Shown here piece by piece: positions 33,481-43,589 of a DNA stretch of 64,000 bases. Positions within the stretch are counted from its first letter, which is position 1, and every line of letters begins with the position of its first letter. The notes below the pieces were generated by a model. It saw only the letters and a program-made list of their open reading frames with translations. It ran no database searches and had not been told where the DNA came from. A program made the translations under genes and the position numbers. Origin of the DNA: Chlorella sorokiniana (lineage: Eukaryota; Chlorophyta; Trebouxiophyceae; Chlorellales; Chlorellaceae); assembly GCA_025917655.1 (NCBI GenBank), contig CP084614.1, positions 1,054,001 through 1,118,000 of the forward strand, given 5' to 3'.

Positions 33481-35075
33481 ATGGCTCTCGGTGAGTGCGG
33501 GGTTGGTGGCGAGCCCGCCCCGCTCGTGCCAGGCATCTTCAGAATGTCTGTTACGAGAGCTAAACCTCCGCGCATCCACTGTGCAGGGTTCTGCCAGCCT
33601 GCGCAGTGCCGTGCTCCTGCCGCCGCCGCGGGTCACTGGTGCACCCGGGCCCGTCGCTGCTCGCCGCCAACAACCCTGCAGCATGCAAGCCGCCCATTTC
33701 AATCAGCCAACAGGCAGCTAGTCAAACTAGTACCCGCCGCTGTTGCGGCCGGCCAGACTCAGACGCGCACACAAGCGCAGCCGCCGCCGCACCAGCAGCC
33801 CAAGCAGCACTTTCGCGGGCGGCGCGCGGCGCTGCAGGACCCCGCCAAGCTGGCCGGATCGCTCAACGGCTCCGTGGAGGTGCCGGTGAGGCTGCGCTGG
33901 TGGCTGGAACAGCAGGCTGCTGCCGCTGCCCGCCCCATCCCTGGTTGGCTGGCTGCTTGTCGCGTCGCCAGCTTTGCGCTCGCGCGCCCATGTGCGAGGG
34001 TGGACTGCCCTGCCAGATTTGTTGTGCCTAGATCCGCCTGCACAACTGACACGTCAGCGTTCCATGCAGGACCGCGGCGGCGCGATGTCCCTGGACGCGT
34101 ACATGCGCCTGCCCCCGAGCAGTACAACGAGCTCGACCCCGCCCTCATCACCGCCCTGGGCGGCTCCACCTTCCTGCTCACCGTGCCGCGCGTCTGTCGG
34201 TGAGACACGGGCAGCGGGCGCCAGCCTGCCGCCACCCTGCGTCTGCAGGTGCAGGCGTTGGATCCATCCCTGGTCGCTGTGAACGTGCGGATTGTCCCCG
34301 CTGACTTGGTAGCCCTCCCCCGCCTCGAGTGCCCCCCCCTCCCCCAAACTCTGCAGCTGTTTGGGGTGTGGGTGGAGCCCCAGGTGACGGTGTCGGTGCG
34401 GCTGGCAGACGGAGGCCCCGGGGGCGTGGTGTTTGAGTCGGGCGAGTGCCGCCTGCGCGGCTCCGACCTGCTCACCCAGCTGGGCCTGGACCGCCGCTTC
34501 GTCCTCTACTTCCACACCCTGCTGACCTGGCAGTCTGGGCCGCCAGCTGCGCCCGCGACGGCGGCGGCAGCAGCGGCCCCGACAGCCCAGCCCAGCGGCA
34601 GCGGCAGCGGCATCGACGTCAGCGGCAGCGACGTCAGCGGCAGCAGCGGCGCCATCAAGGCTCAAGTGGATGTTCAGGTGTGGACGGAGGTGGTGGGCCC
34701 CTTCCGGGCCATCCCGCGCGGCGTGCTGCAGGTGAGGCGCCTCTGCCGCCGCTGCCCCCGACGCTTCACGGCAGCTGTGCTCTTGCTGGTGCCAGGTGCA
34801 CGCAGCGTGCCTGCATCACCTCCCATGTGATTGATGGGTGTCCAAGGGCCCTACGTCACCTCCCACACCTCCGCCCCTGACCGCCGCCGCCCTCCCGCCC
34901 CCGGCAGGCCACTGGCAACGCCGTGATGGGCGCCCTCATGCAGGCCCTGCTGCCCCTCTTCCTGCAAAAGCTGGCAGACGACTACCACCGCTGGTCCACC
35001 GACCCGGCATACAGGGCGCGCAGGGCGGCCGCGGCCAGCCAGCCCCCGCCACCCCAGCAGCTTCAGCCGCAGTAG
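33481..35075 (+). CDS. DUF1997 plastid protein
   Basis: About five exons. The product matches the DUF1997 family of cyanobacteria and plastids, whose biochemical role is not settled to my knowledge. An Arg/Ser/Pro-rich leader (about 33570-33890) fits a transit peptide. The conserved core follows: MSLDAYMRLPPEQYNELDP, GGSTFLLTVPR, LFGVWVEPQVTVSVRL, ECRLRGSDLLTQLGLDRRF and FHTLLTWQ. After a Gly/Ser linker comes AQVDVQVWTEVVGPFRAIPR, then ATGNAVMGALMQALLPLF and LADDYHRWSTDPAYR. This core is full length for the family. The ATG at 33481 sits four codons before a GTGAGT donor; the exact reading frame of the leader is uncertain. It is head-to-head with the starch-binding gene. Confidence 0.83.
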
Positions 35076-35553
35076 CGCAGAGGCGCTAGCCTAGGCAGCC
35101 ACCCTGCCTGCTGTTTACACATGCCTGCCTGGCATTTTTACAATTTACAGTGTATCACGCCTTGCGCAGCCTCAGCACCGTCTAGCAATCGCAATTTTAG
35201 GCTTTTCCGTCTCTAGCGCACACCGCCACCACCGGTCTCCTCACCCTGTGTATCTGCTCATGCCTTTCAATCCTCCTCTTTTTCCTCGAATGCATTTCCA
35301 GCTGCCTATGGCGAACTCTTCACAGCACTAAGTTAGCTCACCGCACTGAGGCAGATCATTGCAATCATGTCACATAAACATTAAATTCAGGCGGTGTGCT
35401 GCCGACCGTGCGAGGGCAGGGCACAGGTGAGGGGCTGCGAAAGCACACCGAGCAAAGGATGAAGCAAAAACTGTGGAGCGCAAGCAAGCAAGCAAGCACC
35501 GCGGGCTGTAGAGCAGCCAAGACGGCAAGGGCAGCCGCTGCGACACGGCGGGC
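35076..35553. other. convergent 3' intergenic region
   Basis: About 480 bases between the 3' ends of the DUF1997 and TIM23 genes. It is AT-richer, as expected of untranslated sequence. A short CAAG tandem repeat lies at about 35480-35498. Nothing else is seen. Confidence 0.5.
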
Positions 35554-36852
35554 TCACAGCCCCGGGTTGATGAGCTTGCGGGCCGCCAGCAGCGCGGCGC
35601 CGCCCGCGGCGCCCACCACCGCCGCCGCCGCCGCCTGCCGCGGGCCGCGCACCGAGCGGTAGAGCGCGCCCGTGGCCGCCCCCGCCGCCAGGGTGTTGGC
35701 CTCGTCTGGGAGCTGGCCGTTGGACAGGTAGCCCGCAAAGCTCTCAAAGGAGGCGAACAGCAGGCCCAGCACGCCCAGCGCGTTGCCTGCAGGGCAGGGC
35801 CAAGAGCGGGGGCAGGGTGAGCGCTGCGGCTGCTGCCAGTGCGCCCAGCGGCCGACCAGGGCATGGCGGGACTCGGTGGCGCGTTGCCTGGCCTGCCCCG
35901 CAGGTGCGGCCCACCTGCGCTGCGCCCCATCTTGCCGCTGCTGTTGAGCAGCTGGTTCAGGCGTAGCCGCTGGGTGGCCTCGACGCCCGCCAGCGCAACC
36001 GGCGCCGACAGCGCCTGCGCCGCTCCCCTGCCGCCGCCCAGCAGCGCCCCTGCAAGCGAGAGGGGCAACGTCAGGACTTGCCAGCGACTGTTGCAGCAGG
36101 GGAAGCCCAGGCACGCATCCCATCGACGCGGCAGCCGGCGGCTGGCGCAAGCTGATGCCCACGCCGGGATGCCGCGCAGGACGCGCTGCGTGCTTGCCAT
36201 GCCAATCCTAGCAAGCCTTCCTCCTTCATGCTTGCCAAGGAGAGCGGACTCATATCGCTCCCCAAAGCTGTCCCTATACATATGAACCTCACCCGACAGG
36301 TAGCCCAGGCCTGTGTAGTACGTCAGGTTCTCGCTCCAGCTGCGGCGGTGCACCAGCGCCTCCTCGCTGAACAGAAACTCGGGCTGCTTGGAGATGCGGA
36401 AGGCGCCGCGCGCATCCCTCCGGTCCAGCGCTGCGCCCAGACCTGCAACGTAGGTGGGCGAGTGGGTGGGGTGGGGGCAAAACTGTCTCGCAAGCAGGCG
36501 ACATGTCGTCAGGTGCCAAGAGCGGCGGCGACGACGGTGGCAGCGTGGGCACGCCCCTGCCGATGTGTTTCCGCCGCACCAAGGGCATGTATCGCAACCG
36601 ACGTAGGGTTTTGTTATAAGCCATTGCAACAGCGCCGGCATTTGCCTTCGCACCTTCGTAAGGGTTGTAGAGCTGCTCTGCGGGTGCTCCAAACGTCTTC
36701 TCGAATTCCTTTTGCCGCGAGGAAGGGCCCAAAGTGGGCGTGGGCGCCTCTGTCAGGTCTAGGGAGGGGCTGACAGCGGCGGCCGCTTCTGCAGACGACA
36801 TGTCCGCTGCTGCATCTTCTCTCTTGCCGCGAAGCCTGTCAAAAATCCCCAT
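35554..36852 (-). CDS. TIM23: TIM23 mitochondrial inner-membrane import channel
   Basis: Four exons encode a protein of the TIM17/22/23 family that matches TIM23, the channel of the presequence translocase in the inner mitochondrial membrane. The hydrophilic N-terminus ([13 protein letters not shown]) contains [18 protein letters not shown] long-loop segment, [20 protein letters not shown], leads to the first membrane helix, [38 protein letters not shown] and [19 protein letters not shown] follow, matching the family's signature with Gly-rich helices. The last helices are [14 protein letters not shown] and [20 protein letters not shown]. The start is the ATG at 36850-36852. Length near 200 residues is normal. 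No frame problem is evident. Confidence 0.9.
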
Positions 36853-37205
36853 GGTCGGTGTTGAGGTCTCTGACACGGGGAATGTGAGAAGCGCTGGGTG
36901 TCTCTTGTAGCTAAGGTCGAAGGAGTCAAGTTAAAAGATGCACACGACCAGCGGATTGCGTAGAGGTCAACAGCAGAGGTTTTGGGCCGACACGGCGCCT
37001 GCCTTTCCACCCAGCCGCCGCGGCTCGCCGTCTCCGTCCTCTGTCGCTTGAGCAGACAATTACTTCACGCAATGTCAGCAAGTGAGAAAGTGCAGAAAAA
37101 AAAAAGGAAAGGGCAAAAAAATGAATCAATTACGACGAATCGAGGGATACCTGCACAGCTGCCATCTCGGCTTGCGGGGTTGCCACCAGTCGGGACCCCG
37201 CACCT
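36853..37205. other. intergenic region, TIM23 / PC-esterase-like
   Basis: About 350 bases holding the promoter side of TIM23 and the 3' flank of the minus-strand esterase-like gene. It contains an A-rich run near 37095-37125. Nothing else is seen. Confidence 0.4.
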
Positions 37206-38859
37206 TCAGCAGATCATGTTGAGCAGGAAGTGGTTCAGTTCTTCGTAAGGGTAGCCCACAAAGTGGAGGTCATCGTAGTAAGGAGGAGGCTGAAGCTGCA
37301 ACGCTGGCCGCGTGAGGGCCCACGCATCCATGACGCGCCAGCCGTGCCGCGCCGCGTGCGCCACCGCGCGGTTGTCCCAGCCGCGTGGGATGCGCTGGTC
37401 CCGGGCAAAGGTGGTGGTCTTCCAGATGCATGTGCCGCCCTGGGAAGCCACCGCCTCGCGCGCCGCCGCCATGATGACGTCGTACACGCGCGGCGGCCAG
37501 GGTTCGTCGCCAGGCGTGCGCCACAGACCCGAGTTGAGCACAACTGTGGCTGGCCGCAGCTTGGACATGACCTGCCCGGGAGGCAGGGAAGGAGTCTTTG
37601 TTGTGGGGGAAGGCATGGCTGCTCACAGCGTCATGGAGCACTTGCTGGCGACCAGCCGGGTGGAGCGGGGCAGGAATCGCTGCAGCCACAAGCAGCCGCA
37701 CGAGCACACCCAGCTTGCCCTCGCTGCCCACGGGGCCCCACCTGCCGCAGCGCATCCTCCAGCGGCATCGACCAGTCGGGCTCCCCGCCGCACTCCCCTG
37801 GCGCGCAGGCCGAGGCGTTGCTGAAGGGCGGGAAGCCCCAGCGCCCGATCACCGGCTTCAGCGGGTAGCCCATCCACATCCAAAAGGCGGCGGTCACACG
37901 GCTGGCGCCTGGCAGGGAGTAGAAGCGATCCTCCCGGATGTCCCAGCCCTGGCAGTGCAGGAGAGCACAACACGGCACGCAGCAGCAGTCAGCATTCCTT
38001 CAGGGGAGCACCCGCCCTGCCTGTCAGCTGCAACGATCAGCGGCCAGCCGCCTCACCTCCCGAAAGCAGTGGCACTGTTGGCGGCCATCAAACGGGAGTG
38101 TGGTGCCTGCAGGGCGGCTAGCATTGAAACTGAACCATGGGGAGACCAACGGGGTGATCGGGAATGTCTCCTCACGCTTCCCCCACCAAGCGCCGAGGAG
38201 ACGTAGGCTGCACGCGTCCATCCCCCACCCCCCACCCCCTTCCCCTGCGTACCTTTGAAGAAGTCAGGCCAGCCGTGAGTCCACTCGCTTTCAATCACGG
38301 GGCTGGGGTGGTCGGGGGTGCCGTGCTCTGGCGGCGGCCAGCGGCCGCTGTCGAGCCATGTGATGAGGCTGAGGAACTGGTAGCGCGTCACCGAGTCCCC
38401 AATCATAATCAGCGGCTTAGCGGCGAGGCAGCGGCGAGCTTCAGGGGCTGTGAAGCGTCGCAGGGAGCAGCGGTCCAGGTAAAGCTGGGGATGCGTGGAG
38501 GGGAGAGCTGGGGCCCTCCACAGCCCAGCCAGGCGTCGCGGCGGAGGCGGCGAGCGCCAGTGGACACTGCCATTGGCCAGGAGGCCTTGAAGGTCATCGG
38601 GCGTGCAGTATGGCAGATCCTGGCTTTCTTGCTTTCCTTGAAAGGAGGTGCATGCCAGGAGCGTCCCCAGGACGGCGATGGATAGCAGGATCACGGGAAA
38701 GAGGGCCCGCCCCCACCCTCGCCCATTCAAATTGTGCGAGGTTGTGTCATTGTCTTGGCCAGAAATTGGTTGCCTGGTACCCACCGAGGGGCAGAGAAGT
38801 TTTGCCTGCGGGATTGGCCTCCAGTCCCCAGCCTTATCGTGCTCTTCTCGGAAAAACAT
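37206..38859 (-). CDS. PC-esterase/TBL-like membrane-anchored protein
   Basis: Four exons at about 38253-38859, 38058-38106, 37741-37950 and 37206-37571. A cytosolic N-terminus of about 50 residues precedes a single membrane anchor, ALFPVILLSIAVLGTLLA, so this is a type II Golgi-like topology. The luminal part carries the GDS box IMIGDSVTRYQFLS (about 38390-38430) and, near the end, YDDLHFVGYPYEELNHFL, which supplies the D-x-x-H motif. Together these define the PC-esterase fold of TRICHOME BIREFRINGENCE-LIKE and CAS1-type proteins, which in plants O-acetylate cell-wall polysaccharides. A Cys-containing segment with QQCHCFRE lies between them. The substrate here is unknown, but modification of wall or secreted glycans is the natural guess. 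The start is an ATG at 38857-38859, about 60 residues before the anchor. Confidence 0.75.
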
Positions 38860-39699
38860 TTGAAGGCAGGAAAATCAACATTATGCGGGCGAGAAGTGCG
38901 AAACTTTAGGGGGAACAGGCTTGCGTTGCCGCGTGAGGTGGAAGTATGACGCGAAAGGGGGTCGCCCGAAAGAGGAAGCTAGTGCGAGGGGTTCGACCTT
39001 TGTTTCGAATGCGATTCTTGTTGATTCTGTGATAAACGGGGTCTTGCTGGAAACGGTGTGCCGGCGCTTCAGCTGCGGGGGGCGGTGGGAGGGGCCGCCA
39101 GCCAGCGGCGCTGAACGTTCTGCTGGTGTTACATTACACTCAAAACTGGAGGGCCTTGGCCGGCCTAAAACAAATGCAGTGTGATAGACAATGACAAGGG
39201 ATGTTGGGAAGGCGCTAAGGGCTGTCCATGTAGGCAAGGTTCAAGGGGGTTGCCCCCAAGGTTTTCTGCTGGCACGCGTGCGGGTTAGTGGGCGTGCAAA
39301 CTGGGCAGTGCACATCATCGATTGGCATCGGCCGTATCGAACAAACGGACGCACGAAATAACACACAAGTGGCAGTCAGCACTCGAAACGAACTGTCATA
39401 GATGGTGTATGGTCAGCCAGGCGCAGTCTGACCAGGTCATGAGCATCAGGGCGAGGGGCGCCCACAAGCACACAATTGCGCGCAGGAGGGCACGCAGGGA
39501 AACTGTAACCTTGCTTTTGGTGGCTCGGGAGGAAAGGCTATGCGAACTGGCGAGCGGCGGGATGCCAGGGAGGTGAACAGCAGCGCGGCAGAGCTGCCAG
39601 CCTGCACGCGGCCCTCAAGCCCTGCCTAGTGCGCATGCAGAGGCTGCCGCATGGGCAGCACCCTCGGGCAGTGGCTGGTGCACCAGGCGCCGCCCCACG
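38860..39699. other. gene-free stretch
   Basis: About 840 bases upstream of the esterase-like gene and downstream of the chlorophyllide a oxygenase gene. It is lower in GC than the genes. Small open frames occur but none has a recognisable motif or codon pattern. No RNA gene is seen. Confidence 0.45.
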
Positions 39700-42600
39700 T
39701 CACGCACTGGCGCTCTCGCTCTCCACATCCACAAACACGTGATCGTCCTCCTCCAGAGCAAACACCTCCCCAGACCGCATGGTGATGGGCTGGGCGGCGG
39801 CGGCGGCGGGCCTGCTGCCCTTCCCATCACCCCGCGGGTCGCCGTGCAGCCTGCATCGCCGAGGGCGAGGAGGGTGAGCAAGAGCTCGGTTGCAGTGGTC
39901 CGCAGGAAGCGGGCCAGAAGGAGGGTGCAGCGCACAGGCTAGTCAGGAGGCGCACAGGCAACCGCCGGAGCGCGGCGGCGGCAGAGTGGCCAGCAGCGCG
40001 GGGCGGGGCTCACGCGAGGGAGTTGCGCCAGCGGCGGTAGCGCACGGCCAGCTTGTCGTAGGAGACGGGGTGTCGCCACGTGTCGCCGCCCCGCATCAGC
40101 CGGTCCTGCTGGCCCCGCACCAGCACCAGGTCCTCGCCCAGCACCTGTACCGCACGGTATGGGAGGAAAGCAAGGGGGAAGGTGCCAGGGTGTGCCTCAG
40201 ACCCTTGCTTTCAAGCAGGGTTGATGCAACTGGGACAGAGGCTCGCCGGAACAGCAGCAGCGTGCGCTGTGCAGGGAGCCTGTGTGGAAGGCAGGCTGCG
40301 AGCGTGGCGTGCACACGCCCCGCCAGGCACCCGCAGCGGGGCCTCGCTGCCAGGCACCCCCGCTCCCGCTCCCACCTGCGCCGCCATGTACCGCCAGAAG
40401 CGCTGCGTGCCGGGCACCCACTCGGTCCACCACAGGAAGTCGGTGGCCATGCGGTAGAGCAGGCGGGTGTGGCCGGGCGCGCGGGCAGGCAGACGTGCAG
40501 CTGGTGCAGGTGGTTGGAGCAGTCGGCGGGGTGGCGCCCTGCGTAGGGGCGCGCAAGGGGCGGGCGCAGGTGTGGTCAGGGCCTGGCAGGGCCTGGCAGG
40601 TGTGGTCATCCAGCCTGGCAGCCCGACCAGCCCATGTGGCAGCCCGGCAGCCCCTGCCGTCAGGTGCAGCAGCCGCCCCGGGGCTCACCGCGCCAGCCTT
40701 GCCGGGCGGGCCAGGCCGATGTGGCTGAGGGTCATGCAGGGCGGGTTGAAGGACATCTCAATGGGGTAGGGGTCCCAGTTGCCGCCCAGCAAGCGCGATG
40801 CGTGGAACTTGACGGCGTCAGGAACCTGAGGGGTGTGTGTGTTGGGGGGGGCCTGCTCGTTTGGCGGTGCGCTCAAGTGTGCAATGATCCTGGTTGTTTT
40901 GTTGGGGGGGAGCAATCCGCATGCATGCAAGCAGCGGGGCAGCCCCCAGCCGCTGCCGCACCGGCCAGCCGCGCGCAAAGGTGGAGGTGTGGGTGAAGGG
41001 TGCGTGGGCCAGGTCCAGAAGGTTCTCCACCAGCAGGCCGTGCTCCACCGGCACCTCCACCTCAATCTCTGCGCGGGGAGCGGCGGGGCGGGCGGGTGGG
41101 GGAGCCAGGACGCGGGCGCCCGCGGCAGGGGCCAGGAGGCAGCCAGTGGAGGGAGGGGCACACGAAGTGACCCGCAGGCGCGGCACCAGGGAACAGCAGG
41201 GAGGGGCAGGGGTTAATAGGAGGCGGGGCCCGCCGCTCACCCGCGTGGATGCGGTAGCCCGGCGGCGGCTGTGTGCAGGAGGGCAGCGGCAGCGTCGCCT
41301 CCTCCCACCCCGGCCACACCCACACAAAGCCGTCGTGCTCGGCGCACGGCAGCGTGGACACTGCGATTCAGCCGGGGGCGTGGATTGGCGCGTGAGGCAG
41401 GCAGGCAGGCAGGGCAGCGCAGCGCAAGGAGCCAGCAGCCGGGCGTGGAATCCTCGACCGATCGATGCGCGCTTTGGAGAGAATATTGGTCAGGGTTGCG
41501 CCTCACCCCCACGCCGCGGCACAGGTTGGTGGACGGCATCTTCACGCACTCCCCCGCCGTTGAAGCGCCAGCACCAGGGGGGGGGGAAGGGGCGCAGGCC
41601 ACGCATCAGCTGCCCGCCCAGGGATGTGCATGCCTCACAACATACACACATCCGTGCAGCAGCAGCGGCATGAGGGTTTGCGCTGCACACTCCGCCTCAG
41701 GCACACCCCCCCAAAACACAAAAACAAGGAACAAAAACTCATCATGGTATGGGCACTCCAGGCAGCCGTCGACGACGCGTCCGAGGGAGAGGGGGCAGGC
41801 GCGGTGTGCGCACTCGTCCAGCACGCAGGCGGGCGCCCGCGGCGTCGCGGAACAGCACCCACGCCTGGCCAAACAGCTCAAAGGGCACCTTGTCCTCCTG
41901 CAAGTGCAGGGGCGGCGGCGGCGCGCACACGCGGTGTGAGGGGCGGGCTGGACCACGCATGCAGCGCTGGGAGTGGAGAGCTGCGGGAGGCTCGGGGGCC
42001 TGGGGCGGCGCTCCACTCTCGCCCCTGCCGCGGCTCACCGCGCCCAGCTTGGAGGCAAATGCGACGGCAAACCAGTGGTTCTTCAGCTCCTCCTCAGCAT
42101 CCAGCCCGCTGTGCAGCCCCCGCCGCCGCTGCGCAGCAGACCGGCGGGGTGCCGCCGCCGCGTGGCCCGGCGCCCGCGCCCGCGCTTCGCTGGCCGCGGC
42201 CGCAGCGCCGCGGGCGCGGGCGGCGCCTCCTGGCGAGTCGGCGCCGCGCGGGCGCCGCGCCGCCGCGGCGGCGGCGGCGGCTGCGGCGGCGCGCCCCGCT
42301 TCGCTCGCTGCGGCGGGGTCTGCCGCCACGTCGCCCAGCCGCGCCGCCTCGTCCTTCAGCTCCGAGATGCGTCGCAGGTTCTGCTCCACCCGGGCCTGTG
42401 TGAGGTGCAGGCGGGCGTGGGCCTCCGCCACCTCCGCCTGCAGCCCCACCAGCTGGCGCTTGAGGGCCGACACCGAGAGGCGCTCGCGCGACGCCTCGGA
42501 CAGCGCGGCCTCCACGCGGGCGGCAGCCTCCTCGATGGCCGCCAGCGTGCACAGCGCGTCGGCCCGCGTCACGTGCTGGTACACCAGCTCCCAGCTGCGC

Positions 42601-43163
42601 CGCCGCCGCTTGAGGTACTCGAGGCGCTTGCGCACCTGCGCCGCCTCCCGCGGGTCCTTGCCCGCCAGCCGCTCGTTCAGCACTGCCAGGTCGGCCAGCT
42701 GGTCGCGCGCGGTCGGCAGACGTGCGCACCCGCACCCGCGGCGCGCTCTCGATCACGCCCGCAGGAAGTAGCTCTTGCCAAAGTGCTCGCCATACCTGCG
42801 GAAAGGCGGGGGAGGGGAGGGCCCCAGGGAAGCAAGTGAGCACGGGGATGGGAAGTCCGCAGCATGCGGCGCGCTGCAAGCCCGGGCAGCGCTGCAAGTA
42901 GACGGCGCGCATGCACCGCCCACAGAAGCGCGGCGCCACTCACTGGCGGAACTTGGCCTCGGGGTCACTGGCCAGGTCCTTGGGGGCGGCTCGTGACCGC
43001 CCCACGCTGTGCAGGGCACGACGCCTCGCTGCTGCCGCTGCCGCCGCAGGGCTGGCGCCAGGCGCTGAACCCGCGGCTGCAGGGCCCAGCTGCCCCCTGC
43101 ACCTCCGTTTCGACCAGTTGAGACGCTGCTTGGGGCCGGGGCACTGCCCAGGCGCCCCGCCAT
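39700..43163 (-). CDS. CAO: chlorophyllide a oxygenase (chlorophyll b synthesis)
   Basis: About ten exons. This Rieske mono-oxygenase of the plastid turns chlorophyllide a into chlorophyllide b. The N-terminal A-domain-like region includes [14 protein letters not shown], then a long coiled linker. The Rieske cluster ligands are visible as C-x-H and C-x-x-H in [13 protein letters not shown] and GCLECPYH (about 41745-41820). The mononuclear iron domain has [20 protein letters not shown] (about 40980-41040), then [17 protein letters not shown] and [20 protein letters not shown]. The C-terminus is acidic ([16 protein letters not shown]). The exon joining CPYH to FNGGGE lacks a normal GT donor and AG acceptor, and one G appears lost from the run at 41551. 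The start at 43163 opens a transit-peptide-like leader but its frame is uncertain. CAO is normally regulated by chlorophyll b through its N-terminal domain. Confidence 0.88.
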
Positions 43164-43589
43164 GGGTGCTGCACCTTGAGCAGGCAGGGAGTGGGGTGTT
43201 GCGAGCGAATAACACGATAGAGATGTGGCAATCAAGACGCTTAGTCGCTCAAAATAACGATGCTTGCACCAGGGCGCGGACAGAGCTCGCACAACATCAG
43301 ATTTCCTGTGCCACCCGCAAGGCACGCAGCTCATCGAGACTCATGGTACATGCCGTACGCCGCTCGTGTTGCCCCTTTGTGCGCTTGCCCATCGATCAAA
43401 GACCATTGCAAGCAGTCGCATGCCCTGGACAGCCCACCTGCCACCCCCTCTTGCTGCCAAGGTTGCCACGGCGCTTGCTACAGGGCTGAACGAATGCATT
43501 GATGTACTTGTGATAGTGGTCGATCACTCATGATATAGCGGCGGGACTCCAGCAGGCAGGAATCGCCATTCACAGCCCACGCGCTCAAA
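43164..43589. other. divergent intergenic region, CAO / sugar porter
   Basis: About 425 bases between two starts pointing apart. No conserved element is recognised. Confidence 0.45.

Noticed and set aside
39239-39265. Hairpin with facing G and C runs as a terminator or RNA
   Set aside because: The stem is only about five G-C pairs. It lies in a gene-free stretch with no other sign of function.
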